Program-made: the position numbers and the translations under genes | The notes under the pieces: model-generated | The model's input: only the letters and a program-made list of their open reading frames with translations | Database searches by the model: none | Told to the model about the DNA's origin: nothing | Source: Bradyrhizobium diazoefficiens | Lineage (GTDB): Bacteria; Pseudomonadota; Alphaproteobacteria; Rhizobiales; Xanthobacteraceae | Reading direction: 5' to 3' | NCBI RefSeq assembly: GCF_016599855.1 | Contig: NZ_CP067041.1 | Location: 3,472,001-3,536,000 of the forward strand | DNA length: 64,000 nucleotides | Part shown: piece by piece, positions 34,090 to 43,600 of the stretch | Numbering within the stretch: the stretch's first letter is position 1 | How the letters are laid out: the number at the start of each line of letters is the position of its first letter

Positions 34090-35952
34090 CTACCCCGCCG
34101 CCTCATCGAACTGCGCGCTTGCCTCGAGCCATTGCTCTTCGGCGCGCGCGAGCGCGTCCGCCGCATTGGCGCGGGCCTTCGACAGCTGCGCGGCCTGCTT
34201 GGGATCGCGCGTGAAGATGTCGGGCAGCGCGAGAGCCGTGTCGATCTTGGCGATGATGTCGCTGACGCGGGCGATCTCGGCCTCGGCTTCCGCGATGCGT
34301 TTCTTGAGCGAGCCGCGATTGTCCGACTTCGGACGCTGCGGCTTCTCGCTTGCCAAACTGCGCTCGCGCGGGGCGGGTTCGGCATTGCGCGATAACAGCA
34401 CGAGGCGGCGGTACTCGTCGAGGTCGCCGTCGTAAGTCGTCAGCGTCCGGTCGGCGACGATCCAGAGCTGGTCGGCGCAGGCTTCGATCAGATAGCGGTC
34501 ATGCGAGACCATAATGATCGCGCCCGGAAATTCGTTGATCGCCTCCGCAAGCGCGGCGCGGCTGTCGATGTCAAGATGGTTGGTCGGCTCGTCCAGGATG
34601 ATCATGTTGGGGCCGAAGAAGGTGGCAAGCCCCAAGAGCAGCCGCGCCTTCTCGCCGCCCGACAGTTTGCCGGCCTTAGTATCGGCCGCCTTGCCGGAGA
34701 AGCCGATCGCGCCGGCGCGGGCCCGCACCTTGGCCTCGGGCGCATCGCCCATCAGCTTGCGGACGTGGTCGTAGGCGGAGGCGTCCTCGTTCAGCTCGTC
34801 GAGCTGATGCTGCGCGAAATAGGCGATCGACAGCTTGTCCGCGCGGGTAATTTTCCCTGAGAACGGCGTGAGACGCGCGGCGAGCAGTTTGACAAGTGTC
34901 GACTTGCCGTTGCCGTTGGCACCGAGAAGCGCGATGCGGTCGTCGTTGTCGATGCGCAGCGTCACGCGGCTGAGCACCGGCGTTGCCGGATCGTAGCCGA
35001 CGGAAACATTGTCGACGGCGATGATCGGCGGCGACAAAATCTTTTCCGGCGCTGGAAATGTGATCTCGCGCACGTCCTCCGTCACCAACGCCCTGATCGG
35101 CTTCAGCCGCTCCAGCATCTTGACGCGTGATTGGGCCTGGCGCGCCTTGGAGGCCTTGGCCTTGAAGCGGTCCACGAAGGCTTGCAGGTGCGCGCGCTCG
35201 GCCTCCTGGCGCTTGACCTGCTTGGCGTCGAGCAGCTCGCGCGCGGCGCGCTGCTCCTCGAACGAGGAGTAGGTGCCTTTGTAAAGTGTGAGCTTGCCGC
35301 GCTCCAGATGTAGGATCTGGTCGACCGAGCTCTCCAGCAGGTCGCGGTCATGGCTGATCACGATCACCGTGCGCGGATAATGCGCGAGGTGGTCCTCGAG
35401 CCACAGCGTGCCTTCGAGGTCGAGATAGTTGGTGGGCTCGTCGAGCAGCAGGAGATCGGGCGCTGCGAACAGCGTCGTGGCGAGCGCAACGCGCATGCGC
35501 CAGCCGCCGGAGAACTCGGCGCAGGGGCGCAGCTGGTCGGCGGCGGCAAAGCCGAGGCCAGACAGGATCGCGGCGGCGCGGCTCGGCGCCGAATGCGCAT
35601 CGATGTCGACGAGGCGGGTCTGGATCTCCGCGATCCGGTGTGGATCGGTGGCGGTCTCGGCCTCGGCGAGCAGCGCGTCGCGCTCCAGATCGGCCTTGAG
35701 CACGACGGAGATCAGGCTTTCCGGGCCGTTCGGCGCCTCCTGTGCGAGGCTGCCGACGCGCCAGCGCGGCGGCAGGGTCACCGATCCGTGCTCGGCCGCG
35801 AGCTCACCGCGGATCACCTTGAACAGCGTCGATTTGCCGGTGCCATTGCGTCCGACCATACCGACGCGCGAGCCGGGCGCGATCTGCACGGAGCTATTGT
35901 CGATCAGAAGGCGTCCGGCAAGGCGGATGGAGAGGTCATTGATGGAGAGCAT
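34090..35952 (-). CDS. ABC-F family ATP-binding protein
   Basis: A 620-residue soluble protein with two ABC ATPase domains and no membrane part. Domain 1: Walker A GRNGTGKST (about 34-42), signature FSGGWRMRVAL, Walker B LLLLDEPTNYLDLE. Domain 2: GANGNGKST, LSGGEKARLLL, MIILDEPTNHLDID. A charged linker (about 240-280) and a coiled C-terminal tail after residue 530 follow the YheS/Uup pattern. ABC-F proteins act on the ribosome E site; here it could be YheS-like. The gene is complete, in contrast to the methyltransferase gene at the other side of the accessory cluster. Confidence 0.92.
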   Translation of the reverse strand: MLSINDLSIRLAGRLLIDNSSVQIAPGSRVGMVGRNGTGKSTLFKVIRGELAAEHGSVTLPPRWRVGSLAQEAPNGPESLISVVLKADLERDALLAEAETATDPHRIAEIQTRLVDIDAHSAPSRAAAILSGLGFAAADQLRPCAEFSGGWRMRVALATTLFAAPDLLLLDEPTNYLDLEGTLWLEDHLAHYPRTVIVISHDRDLLESSVDQILHLERGKLTLYKGTYSSFEEQRAARELLDAKQVKRQEAERAHLQAFVDRFKAKASKARQAQSRVKMLERLKPIRALVTEDVREITFPAPEKILSPPIIAVDNVSVGYDPATPVLSRVTLRIDNDDRIALLGANGNGKSTLVKLLAARLTPFSGKITRADKLSIAYFAQHQLDELNEDASAYDHVRKLMGDAPEAKVRARAGAIGFSGKAADTKAGKLSGGEKARLLLGLATFFGPNMIILDEPTNHLDIDSRAALAEAINEFPGAIIMVSHDRYLIEACADQLWIVADRTLTTYDGDLDEYRRLVLLSRNAEPAPRERSLASEKPQRPKSDNRGSLKKRIAEAEAEIARVSDIIAKIDTALALPDIFTRDPKQAAQLSKARANAADALARAEEQWLEASAQFDEAAG

Positions 35953-36007
35953 GCGGCCTTGTCACCGTAAGGCGCAGGGAACGCAACCCGTTTTTCTTGA
36001 GGTTAGA

Positions 36008-36226
36008 TCAGTGCGATTCGCGGTCGCGTTGCTTCAGCTCGTTGAGAAGCTGCTCGAGATGTGTCGGGAGGTGGGGGTCGGGACGAAGGCTCTGCTGCAG
36101 CCGCTCGCCTATGGCATCGCAAATCGAGCGGCTGGTGCGCCGGTCGATCTGTTCGCTGTCATTGGCAAAAAGCCCAGCCATCTCGGGGTTCCGTCTGTTC
36201 AAAGTAAGGACGCGGTACCAAGTCAT
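36008..36226 (-). CDS. Small hypothetical protein
   Basis: A 72-residue polar protein: MTWYRVLTLNRRNPEMAGLF, then ANDSEQIDRRTSRSICDAIG and ERLQQSLRPDPHLPTHLEQL. The helix-rich, charged sequence looks like a real coding segment, while the frame further upstream (to 36640) is the shadow of the neighbouring small secreted protein. GGGGG lies just before the ATG at 36226. Function unknown; it resembles short conserved Bradyrhizobium proteins. Confidence 0.55.
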   Translation of the reverse strand: MTWYRVLTLNRRNPEMAGLFANDSEQIDRRTSRSICDAIGERLQQSLRPDPHLPTHLEQLLNELKQRDRESH

Positions 36227-36311
36227 TGGCCCCCAAAATAGTTTCGCCGCATGTTGGGACGCCTGGCATTCTAGTAAAAATTGTATGAGCTCGCCGTATC
36301 TGCCCAAATAT

Positions 36312-36376
36312 GAGACCCCGGTGGGGGGAACACCGGGGCCTCTCTTGGAGGGTACCGCAGGGCGGAAACGGTACCC
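36312..36376 (-). terminator. Two strong hairpins after the His/Gly/Trp-rich protein gene
   Basis: Arms GGGTACCG/CGGTACCC (36350-36357 with 36369-36376) and CCCCGGTG/CACCGGGG (36316-36323 with 36331-36338) lie in succession just downstream of the minus-strand gene ending at 36405. There is no long T run, but their strength suggests a terminator or mRNA stabiliser. Confidence 0.5.
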
Positions 36377-36404
36377 TAGGTCGTCCAGGAAAGTGCTGTC
36401 GTGC

Positions 36405-36659
36405 TCAGTAGCAGCGGTTGACCAGCCGCCAGCGGGGCCCCCAGGGGGTCGGGACCAGCCGGCGCACATAGCAGCCGCCATAACCGTAAGCGACGGGGGC
36501 GGCATAGAAGCGCGGTCCGCCCCAGCCCCAGCCGCCGTGATGCCAGCCGCCGTGCCAGCCCCAGCCGCCGCCGTGCCAGTGAGCGGAGGCGGAGGTGGGA
36601 GCCAGCGCGGTGCCGAGCGCGACCGCGGCGACTGCAGCAAGCGAAAGTTTCCTCAACAT
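36405..36659 (-). CDS. Small secreted His/Gly/Trp-rich protein
   Basis: 84 residues: a clear signal peptide (MLRKLSLAAVAAVALGTALA, cleavage after TSASA) followed by a mature part of about 58 residues dominated by HWHGGGWGWHGGWHHGGWGW, then a conserved-looking end with two Cys (GGCYVRRLVPTPWGPRW, LVNRCY). Glycine-histidine repeats suggest metal binding, an inference. The ending is typical of a small family abundant in Bradyrhizobium. GAGGAG precedes the ATG. Confidence 0.8.
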   Translation of the reverse strand: MLRKLSLAAVAAVALGTALAPTSASAHWHGGGWGWHGGWHHGGWGWGGPRFYAAPVAYGYGGCYVRRLVPTPWGPRWRLVNRCY

Positions 36660-36970
36660 GGTGATCTCCTCAAAACTGCCGGCGCGGGGCTATCGCGTCG
36701 ATGGAAAGGCCGCCGAAACGGTCCGCCTCGAGAGGAGGCTTTGGTTTCGATGGACCTGACGTTACGCCAGCGAGGCTGAACCAAACCCTGATAGCGCCTT
36801 CAGATTGGGTTCATCTGAATGAAATCGTTGTAATCCATGTTGGAATTCCCACTTGGCCCTGCGGCGAAGCGTCCGTGAGGCCGCTCCGGCGCTCGCTTGC
36901 CGGATCGCGAAGGCGCCGATATAAGCCCCGCAACTCCGAACCACCCATTTTTCTCTTCAAGGACAAGATC
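36660..36970. other. Divergent intergenic region before ndk
   Basis: 311 bases without a gene. The right end holds the ndk promoter. A small inverted repeat, CAGAT (36808-36812) and ATCTG (36820-36824), is in the middle; no promoter for the small secreted protein was recognised. Confidence 0.35.
36897..36925 (+). promoter_or_regulatory. Probable sigma-70 promoter of ndk
   Basis: TTGCCG (36897-36902) and TATAAG (36920-36925) with an ideal 17-base spacer, 45 bases before the ndk ATG. The boxes match those of the rpsF operon. Confidence 0.65.
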
Positions 36971-37393
36971 ATGGCCATCGAACGCACTTTCTCGATCATC
37001 AAGCCCGACGCGACAGCGCGTAACCTGACCGGCGCCGTGAACGCCGTGATCGAGAAGGCGGGCCTGCGCATCGTCGCGCAGAAGCGCATCCGCATGACCA
37101 AGGAACAGGCCGAGACCTTCTACGCCGTCCACAAGGCCCGCCCCTTCTTCGGCGAGCTCGTCGAGTTCATGACCTCCGGCCCGGTCGTCGTCCAGGTGCT
37201 GGAAGGCGAGAATGCCGTCGCCAAATATCGCGACGTGATGGGCGCGACCGATCCGTCCAAGGCCGCCGAGGGCACCATCCGCAAGCTCTACGCCAAGTCG
37301 ATCGGCGAGAACTCCGCCCACGGCTCGGACGCGCCGGAAACCGCCGCGATCGAGATCGCGCAGTTCTTCTCGGGCAACGAGATCGTCGGCTAG
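36971..37393 (+). CDS. ndk: Nucleoside diphosphate kinase
   Basis: A 140-residue enzyme that balances NTP pools through a phosphohistidine. [14 protein letters not shown] (5-18) carries the ATP-binding Lys, and the active-site His is in [12 protein letters not shown] (about 117). Normal length. Transcribed from its own promoter and followed by the TerC gene after 34 bases. Confidence 0.97.
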   Translation: MAIERTFSIIKPDATARNLTGAVNAVIEKAGLRIVAQKRIRMTKEQAETFYAVHKARPFFGELVEFMTSGPVVVQVLEGENAVAKYRDVMGATDPSKAAEGTIRKLYAKSIGENSAHGSDAPETAAIEIAQFFSGNEIVG

Positions 37394-37401
37394 GAGCCGA
37401 C
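37385..37401 (+). terminator. Hairpin across the ndk stop codon
   Basis: GTCGGCT/AGCCGAC, a 7-base perfect stem with an AGG loop covering the TAG stop. No T run follows (AGGTTAAAT), so it may only attenuate readthrough to the TerC gene. Confidence 0.35.
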
Positions 37402-37427
37402 AGGTTAAATGAGCGAAAGGACTCATT

Positions 37428-38276
37428 GTGAACTGGCTCTGGCAGATCTTCGATCCCGCCACGATCGGGGCATTCTTCACCCAGTTTCGCAATGAGATGG
37501 CCGAACCGACCTTCTGGATCGCGGTCGGCAAGATCATCTGGATCAACGTCCTGCTCTCCGGCGACAATGCGCTGGTCATCGCGCTCGCCTGCCGCGGCCT
37601 GAAGCCGCGGCACCGGCTGTGGGGCATGGCGCTCGGCGCGGGCGCCGCGGTGCTGCTGCGCATCGTCTTCACCGGCATCGTCGCGAGCCTGATGGAGTTG
37701 CCGTATCTCAAGCTGGTCGGCGGCCTCGCGCTGATCGTGATCGCGGCAAAACTGCTGGTGCCGGAAAATGAGGACGAGGACGACGTCGAGTCGGCCTCGC
37801 ATCTGTGGCAGGCAGTGCAGATCGTCGTCGTTGCCGACATCGTTATGAGTCTGGATAACGTCATTGCGGTGGCCGCCGCCGCTAATGGCAGCGTGCCGCT
37901 GCTGGTGCTCGGACTTGCCATCAGCGTGCCGCTGATCGTCGCCGGCGCGGCGCTGATTATGGCGCTGCTCTCGAAACTGCCGGTCCTGGTCTGGGCCGGT
38001 GCGGCTCTGCTCGGCTGGATCGCGGGCGAGGTGATCGCGACCGATCCCGGCGTCGCGCCGAAGCTGCATGCGCTCTCGGAGGGCCTGCTCGGCGCCTCGC
38101 TCGACAAGATGCTGACGGGCTTGCACATCCCTGTGCAATTCGGCCATGGCGGCGCGGGCGCCGAATATCTCTGCGCCACGCTTGGTGTCGTCATCGTGCT
38201 GCTGGTCGGCTCAATCTGGCGCCGGCGCAGCCTGAACCAGGCCGCGCTCGAGCATGCAAAAGTGTCTGCCGAGTAG
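37428..38276 (+). CDS. TerC family integral membrane protein
   Basis: 282 residues with seven or eight hydrophobic segments. The family blocks INVLLSGDNALVIALACRGL (about 38-57) and IVMSLDNVIAVAAAA (about 139-153), each with an intramembrane Asp-Asn pair, identify a TerC/YjbE-type protein, thought to handle metal ions (Mn2+ in some relatives). The gene starts with GTG at 37428 after GAAAGGA. Its stop is 3 bases from the end of the convergent ppx gene. Confidence 0.9.
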   Translation: MNWLWQIFDPATIGAFFTQFRNEMAEPTFWIAVGKIIWINVLLSGDNALVIALACRGLKPRHRLWGMALGAGAAVLLRIVFTGIVASLMELPYLKLVGGLALIVIAAKLLVPENEDEDDVESASHLWQAVQIVVVADIVMSLDNVIAVAAAANGSVPLLVLGLAISVPLIVAGAALIMALLSKLPVLVWAGAALLGWIAGEVIATDPGVAPKLHALSEGLLGASLDKMLTGLHIPVQFGHGGAGAEYLCATLGVVIVLLVGSIWRRRSLNQAALEHAKVSAE

Positions 38277-38279
38277 ATC

Positions 38280-39782
38280 CTAGCGCCGCACGATCGAACC
38301 GGTACGGCTGATCAGGCGGGCGAGCTGCTTGAAGCGGCTGCCGACGCGGTCGGCGACGAGATCGCCGAGCCTGTGCTCGAACACCAGCATCAAATTGCGC
38401 CCCTGGCTGCGGAAATGCGTCGCCGGCAGCACGCCCGGCCGCGCGGCCGAGATCAGATGCGCGACACGGAATGCCGCGCCGAGCAGGCGGGCGCGTTCGA
38501 GCTGCGCCGGCGTCAACAATTCCTGCATGGTCAGCGGCGGCTGGTTCTCTTCGCTCAAGCCGGCATAGCGATAGAACACCGACAGGCCAACGAAGGCGCG
38601 CTCGCGGTGGTCGATCGCGCCGAAATTGGCATTGACCACGAGACTCAGCGTCTGCTCGCCGCGATGGTCGGGATGCACGCGCCAGCCGATATCGGACAGG
38701 AGGCAGGCGGTGTGGCGCAAGCGGCGATCTTCCTCGGTCTCGCGCAGCTTCACCACCCGCGCCAGCCGATCGGTCCAGGCGATCAGCTCACGGGCGTGCT
38801 TGGCCGAGCGTGACAGGAGCTGGTTCAGCTCCTCGGCGGCGCAGATCAAGCCGTCCTTGCTGCGTTCGGACTCCGCCAGCTTCTCGTGCAACAGGCCCTC
38901 GCGCACGCCGAAGGTCGAGAACACAATGGTCTTGGGCTTTGCAACCCGGATAATGTGCTCGAGCACCAGCGCGGCATAGGTGAGGAGAGGGCGCCGCGCA
39001 TCCGCGACGACCTCGATGTCGGCGAGCATGTCTACGGCGGCGAGGCGCCGCAGGCGACGGGCAAAATCGAGCGCCTCGGCCGCGGGAATCGAATAGCCGT
39101 GCATCACCTGGAGCGCATAGCCGCTCTGGATGATGTGGATGCGCGCCAGCGCGCGCCAGGTGCCGCCGACGGCGTAGAAGGTGCGGCCGCGCCCGGCGGC
39201 GAGCTGCGGCACCTCATCGATCGCCTCGCGCACGATGCGGTCGGCGCGCTTAAGCGATTTGTGCGCGAGGTCCTGCAACGCGAGGCCACCAAGCGGCAGC
39301 GTCACGCCGCTGCGCACGCTGTTTCCGCGCACGTCGATCAGTTCGAGCGAGCCGCCGCCGAGATCGCCGACCATGCCATCGGGGCGGTGAATGCCCGAGA
39401 TCACGCCGAGCGCCGACAGTTTGGCTTCGCGCGGACCCGACAGGATCTCGATCTTCACGGCGCAGATGCGCTCGGCCTTCGCAATGAAGTCGGGGCCGTT
39501 GGAGGCGTCGCGGCAGGCCGCGGTCGCAATCGCGAACACGCGACCGACCTGCATCACACGGCATAGCGCGCGAAAGCGCTTGAGCGAGGTCAGAGCCTTG
39601 TCGACGGCGTCGGGGGCGAGCAGGCCCGTGCTCTGCACCTCGCGGCCGAGGCCGCACAGCGTCTTCTCGTTGAAGATCGGAATGAGGCTCCGCGCCAGCG
39701 CCTCGTAGACGACGAGACGAACCGAGTTGGAGCCGATGTCGATGACCGCGACGCTGGCGCCACGCTTGCGCGGCCGTTTCAC
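38280..39782 (-). CDS. ppx: Exopolyphosphatase (Ppx/GppA family)
   Basis: A 500-residue ASKHA-fold enzyme. VIDIGSNSVRLVVYE (13-27) and VGDLGGGSLELIDV (about 142-155) are the phosphate-binding loops. The C-terminal HD-like part has RLRHTACLLSDIGW and HPDHRGEQ. It degrades polyphosphate or pppGpp and is downstream of ppk1 in the same operon, opposing the synthase. Confidence 0.94.
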   Translation of the reverse strand: MKRPRKRGASVAVIDIGSNSVRLVVYEALARSLIPIFNEKTLCGLGREVQSTGLLAPDAVDKALTSLKRFRALCRVMQVGRVFAIATAACRDASNGPDFIAKAERICAVKIEILSGPREAKLSALGVISGIHRPDGMVGDLGGGSLELIDVRGNSVRSGVTLPLGGLALQDLAHKSLKRADRIVREAIDEVPQLAAGRGRTFYAVGGTWRALARIHIIQSGYALQVMHGYSIPAAEALDFARRLRRLAAVDMLADIEVVADARRPLLTYAALVLEHIIRVAKPKTIVFSTFGVREGLLHEKLAESERSKDGLICAAEELNQLLSRSAKHARELIAWTDRLARVVKLRETEEDRRLRHTACLLSDIGWRVHPDHRGEQTLSLVVNANFGAIDHRERAFVGLSVFYRYAGLSEENQPPLTMQELLTPAQLERARLLGAAFRVAHLISAARPGVLPATHFRSQGRNLMLVFEHRLGDLVADRVGSRFKQLARLISRTGSIVRR

Positions 39783-39794
39783 GGTAATCTCCGG

Positions 39795-41999
39795 TCAGGA
39801 CTGATGGCGTTCGTTCCGGCGCGTGAGACGGCGCGGCGAGGATTCCTTGAGCGACTTTCCACGGCCAGACAGACTCGGATTTGTCATGAAGTAGTTGTGC
39901 ACGTTGAAAGGCTCCTCGCCCTTCGCGGTCTTCATACGCGTTGAGGACCCGTCCGGCAACAATTGCCAGCTCTGCTCATTGTCCTTGAGATTCGCGACCA
40001 TGATCTGTTCGAGAACCTGCTGATGCACCGTGGGATTTTGCAGCGGACACAGCACTTCGACGCGGCGGTCGAGGTTGCGCGGCATCATATCGGCGGACGA
40101 GATATACACAGCCGCTTTCGCGCTCGGCAGGCCCTGGCCCATGCCGAAGCAATAGATTCGGCCGTGTTCCAGGAAGCGTCCGATGATCGACTTGACGCGG
40201 ATGTTCTCCGACAGGCCGGGAATGCCGGGCCTGAGGCAACAGATGCCACGCACGACGAGTTCGACCTGGACGCCGGCTTGTGAAGCCTCGTAGAGCGCGT
40301 CGATGATGTCGGGGTCAACAAGCGCATTCATCTTCATCCAAACCGCGCCGGGCTTGCCGTGACGCGCGTGCTCGGTCTCGCCCTGGATGTGCTCGATGAT
40401 GCGCTTGCGCAAGGTCAGCGGCGATACCGCCATCTTCTCCAGATCGCTCGGCGCGGCGTAGCCGGTGATGAAGTTGAACACGCGCGCGGCGTCGCGGCCG
40501 ATGGTCGGCTCCGAGGTGAAGTAGGAGAGGTCGGTATAAATACGCGCGGTGACCGGGTGATAATTGCCGGTGCCGGTATGGACGTAAGTGGTGAGGCTGC
40601 CGCCCTCGCGGCGCACCACCATCGAGAGCTTTGCGTGCGTCTTCAGTTCGAGGAAGCCATACACGACCTGCACGCCGGCGCGTTCGAGGTCGCGCGCCCA
40701 GCGGATGTTGGCCTCCTCGTCGAAGCGCGCCTTCAACTCGATCAGCGCGGTGACGGACTTGCCGGCTTCGGCCGCTTCCGCCAGCGTACGCACGATGGGC
40801 GAGTTGTTGGAGGTGCGGTAGAGCGTCTGCTTGATCGCGACCACGTCAGGATCGCGCGCGGCCTGTTGCAGGAACTGCACCACCACGTCGAAGGATTCGT
40901 AGGGGTGGTGGACGATCAGGTCCTTCTGCCGAATGGCGGCAAAGATGTCGCCGCCATGCTCGCGCACGCGCTCGGGATGGCGCGGCACGTAAGGGGTGAA
41001 TTCAAGGTCTGGCCGGTCGAGCCGGGTGAGCTGCGACAGCTCGTTCATGGCGAGCACGCCATCGACCAGGAACACCTCGTCATCGGCTGCCGACAGCGCG
41101 TGCTGCACGAAGCTGCGCAACTCCTCCGGCATCTTGGCGTCGATCTCGAGCCGGATCACCGATCCGCGGCGGCGCCGCTTCAGCGCGGTCTCGAACAGGC
41201 GGACGAGATCTTCGGCCTCTTCCTCGATTTCAAGTTCGGAGTCGCGGATGATGCGGAAGGCGCCTTGGCCATGGAGACTGTAACCGGGAAACAGGCGGTT
41301 GATGAACAGGCCGGTCGCCTGCTCCAGCGAGATCAGCCGAACCTTGCCGTCGGCCGGCAGGCGGATGAAGCGGTCGATCTTGCCGGGCATGCGGATCAGC
41401 GCGTTCATCGGCTTGCCGTCGGCCTCGCGCGTGAGCTGAAGCGCGATGGTGAAGCCGAGGCTCGGGATGAACGGGAAGGGGTGGGCCGGATCGATCGCCA
41501 GTGGCGTCAGCAGCGGGAACACGTTGTTGAGGAAATAGTCCTCAAGCCAGGTCCGCTCTGCCTTGCTGACATCCTTGCCGTCGACCAGCACGATACCGAC
41601 CTCGGCAAGCGTGCTGCGCAAGTCACGCCAGATCGCCTGCTGATCGGAGGCAAGCCGGGAGACGGTGCGGTTGATCAGCGCGAGCTGTTCGGACGGGGTC
41701 AGGCCGTCGGGGGCGCGTTCGGCAATACCCTCGCGCACCTGCGCCTTGATACCGGCGACGCGGACCATGAAGAATTCGTCGAGGTTATTTGCCGAAATCG
41801 ACAGGAATCGTACCCGCTCCAGCACGGGGTGGCTGGAATTGACCGATTCCTCCAGGACGCGGCGGTTGAAATGCAGCCAAGACAGCTCGCGATTGATGAA
41901 TCGCTCAGGGCTCGAGGCGATCGCCGGCAGGCCCTCGGCTTCCGTGGCTTTCTCTTTCGTTTCAATAGCTTGCGCGGAATCCATGAGAAGTCGGTCCAT
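39795..41999 (-). CDS. ppk1: Polyphosphate kinase 1
   Basis: 734 residues. The domains run from an N-terminal helical domain ([20 protein letters not shown]) through the head domain to two phospholipase-D-like catalytic domains. The autophosphorylated His lies in [11 protein letters not shown], and [18 protein letters not shown] marks the second domain. It makes polyphosphate from ATP. GGGG stands before the ATG at 41999; an ATG five codons in (41984) is an alternative start. Confidence 0.96.
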   Translation of the reverse strand: MDRLLMDSAQAIETKEKATEAEGLPAIASSPERFINRELSWLHFNRRVLEESVNSSHPVLERVRFLSISANNLDEFFMVRVAGIKAQVREGIAERAPDGLTPSEQLALINRTVSRLASDQQAIWRDLRSTLAEVGIVLVDGKDVSKAERTWLEDYFLNNVFPLLTPLAIDPAHPFPFIPSLGFTIALQLTREADGKPMNALIRMPGKIDRFIRLPADGKVRLISLEQATGLFINRLFPGYSLHGQGAFRIIRDSELEIEEEAEDLVRLFETALKRRRRGSVIRLEIDAKMPEELRSFVQHALSAADDEVFLVDGVLAMNELSQLTRLDRPDLEFTPYVPRHPERVREHGGDIFAAIRQKDLIVHHPYESFDVVVQFLQQAARDPDVVAIKQTLYRTSNNSPIVRTLAEAAEAGKSVTALIELKARFDEEANIRWARDLERAGVQVVYGFLELKTHAKLSMVVRREGGSLTTYVHTGTGNYHPVTARIYTDLSYFTSEPTIGRDAARVFNFITGYAAPSDLEKMAVSPLTLRKRIIEHIQGETEHARHGKPGAVWMKMNALVDPDIIDALYEASQAGVQVELVVRGICCLRPGIPGLSENIRVKSIIGRFLEHGRIYCFGMGQGLPSAKAAVYISSADMMPRNLDRRVEVLCPLQNPTVHQQVLEQIMVANLKDNEQSWQLLPDGSSTRMKTAKGEEPFNVHNYFMTNPSLSGRGKSLKESSPRRLTRRNERHQS

Positions 42000-42129
42000 C
42001 CAGTTCGCCCCAATTTGCGACTTATGCGCAAAACCGGCCGGAGCATGTGTTAGTGCGATGACGTTTCGATGACATTGATGTTCCGCAGCAGCGGCACCGC
42101 GTCAAGCCGGGCTCAGCGGCGCCCTGGCG

Positions 42130-42807
42130 TCAGGCGTCCCGCAGCAGCTCCGCCGCGAGCGCCCGGGTGACGGGGCGGCCGAGCCGCAGCGCCTCACCGT
42201 CGAGCAGTTCCACGGCGCGCCGGGCGGCAGCCGAGGAGCGCTCCAGGCGGGTCGCGAGGTAGCTGACGACGCTTTCGTCCACATTGAGCTGGCGGTCGGC
42301 ACAGAATTTGACGATCAGGCCGCGGAACAGTTGATCGTCCGGCGGCGCGAGCGAAATCACGGGGATCGCCCGAAGCCGCGACCGGAGATCGCGGAGCTCG
42401 ACGTCCAGCGCCGCCGGCGGCTCCCGTCCGGTGAACAGCACATAGGCACCGTCCTCGCGGGCGAGGTTCATCAGATGGAAGAGGGCGCGATCGTCAAATT
42501 CCTTGGCCTTGAGATCCTCGAGCACCAGGGCGCCGGTCGCGAGCGCCCCGGGCACGGCGGCGGCGGTCAGCGCATTGGCCGTTGTCGAGCGGGCGCCGGC
42601 CCCTTCGGCCCAGATCGCGGCCAGATGGCTCTTGCCGCTGCCTTCGGGCCCGGCGAGCCACATGATCCGGTTCGGCCATTCCGGCCAGCCATCGATTAGA
42701 GCAAGGCCGGCGGCGTTGGCGGGGCCTTCGAGGAAATTGTCCCGGCTGAGGCTTTCCGCATGCGGAAGCGAGAACGCCAATTGTCGGGGATGAACGCGGC
42801 CTGCCAC
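42130..42807 (-). CDS. hdaA: DnaA-related regulator HdaA
   Basis: A 225-residue AAA+ protein corresponding to the DnaA ATPase domain alone. The clamp-binding-like start RQLAFSLP (about 6-13), Walker A GPEGSGKSH (about 52-60), Walker B LVLEDL, and a lid region with RLRAIPVISL are seen. With the replication clamp it stimulates ATP hydrolysis by DnaA and prevents re-initiation. I use the GTG at 42807 (GGAG 10 bases before) since the frame up to 42894 has no site and composition unlike the rest. It follows the CDP-alcohol phosphatidyltransferase gene, as in related genomes. Confidence 0.88.
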   Translation of the reverse strand: MAGRVHPRQLAFSLPHAESLSRDNFLEGPANAAGLALIDGWPEWPNRIMWLAGPEGSGKSHLAAIWAEGAGARSTTANALTAAAVPGALATGALVLEDLKAKEFDDRALFHLMNLAREDGAYVLFTGREPPAALDVELRDLRSRLRAIPVISLAPPDDQLFRGLIVKFCADRQLNVDESVVSYLATRLERSSAAARRAVELLDGEALRLGRPVTRALAAELLRDA

Positions 42808-42900
42808 GCTTGCTGTGCTCCGTGCCGGCGCGCCGGCTTCGTTTGAAAGAGATTCGGTATATCGGGCGCGAGTTGGCCTTTTGCGGGGCCGCATCCCGGC

Positions 42901-43443
42901 TCATTTGCCGTCGACCGTACTCATGTGCCGCAGCCACTCGACGAGATAGAGCGACACTGAAGAGAGCGTGAACACCGTGACGAAGCCCATCAGGATCATA
43001 TCATAGGGCGCCGCCTTGAAGCCGAAGGCAAGCGCGGCCAGCACGAGGGCCGCGTAGGCGACCTGGGCTGCTGTGTTTAGCTTGGATACTTTCGACGGCC
43101 TCATCTCGACCGGCTTATCGAACAACCAGGATACGATCACGGCGGCAACGATCATGATGTCGCGCGACACCACAAGGATCACGATCCAGCGGGGAATGTC
43201 GCCCCAGATGCCGAGCGACAGGTAAATGGAGACCAAGAGGGCCTTGTCGGCCAGCGGATCGAGCAACGCGCCGAGTTCGCTCGCCATGTTGAAGCGCTTG
43301 GCGAGGAAACCGTCCACGGCATCGCTGATGCCGGCGATCAGGAAGACGGCGAACGCCACTTCCATTTGGCTCGACACGATGGCCCAGACGATGATCGGGA
43401 CCAGCATGATGCGGCCCAGGGTAATGATATTCGGAATACTCAC
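42901..43443 (-). CDS. CDP-alcohol phosphatidyltransferase (PgsA-like)
   Basis: A 180-residue membrane enzyme with about five helices starting MSIPNIITLGRIMLVPIIVW. The active-site motif DGFLAKRFNMASELGALLDP (about 44-63) follows the family pattern DG-x2-AR-x8-G-x3-D-x3-D, except that the Arg is a Lys. Members join CDP-diacylglycerol to an alcohol such as glycerol 3-phosphate; the substrate cannot be read from sequence alone, and other phosphatidyltransferases exist in such genomes. Divergent from purM. Confidence 0.85.
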   Translation of the reverse strand: MSIPNIITLGRIMLVPIIVWAIVSSQMEVAFAVFLIAGISDAVDGFLAKRFNMASELGALLDPLADKALLVSIYLSLGIWGDIPRWIVILVVSRDIMIVAAVIVSWLFDKPVEMRPSKVSKLNTAAQVAYAALVLAALAFGFKAAPYDMILMGFVTVFTLSSVSLYLVEWLRHMSTVDGK

Positions 43444-43600
43444 ACGGCGCTTCCCGGCACCCGATCTGACCTCGAAATCCGGCCCCTTTGGAGGCTGAAC
43501 CGGTTGATATCTCTACATAGTATAGGGCGGGGCGCCACGCTTGCCATTGCGCGTCCCCGGAATTCGACGTAACCAGCCGCAAACCCACTGGAAATCGGGC

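Noticed and set aside
36227..36640. N-terminal extension of the 36008-36226 gene
   Set aside because: The extension is Pro/Ala/Gly shadow of the His/Gly/Trp-rich secreted protein on the same strand in another frame.
40359..42053. 564-residue plus-strand frame over ppk1
   Set aside because: Antisense to polyphosphate kinase; no domain features.
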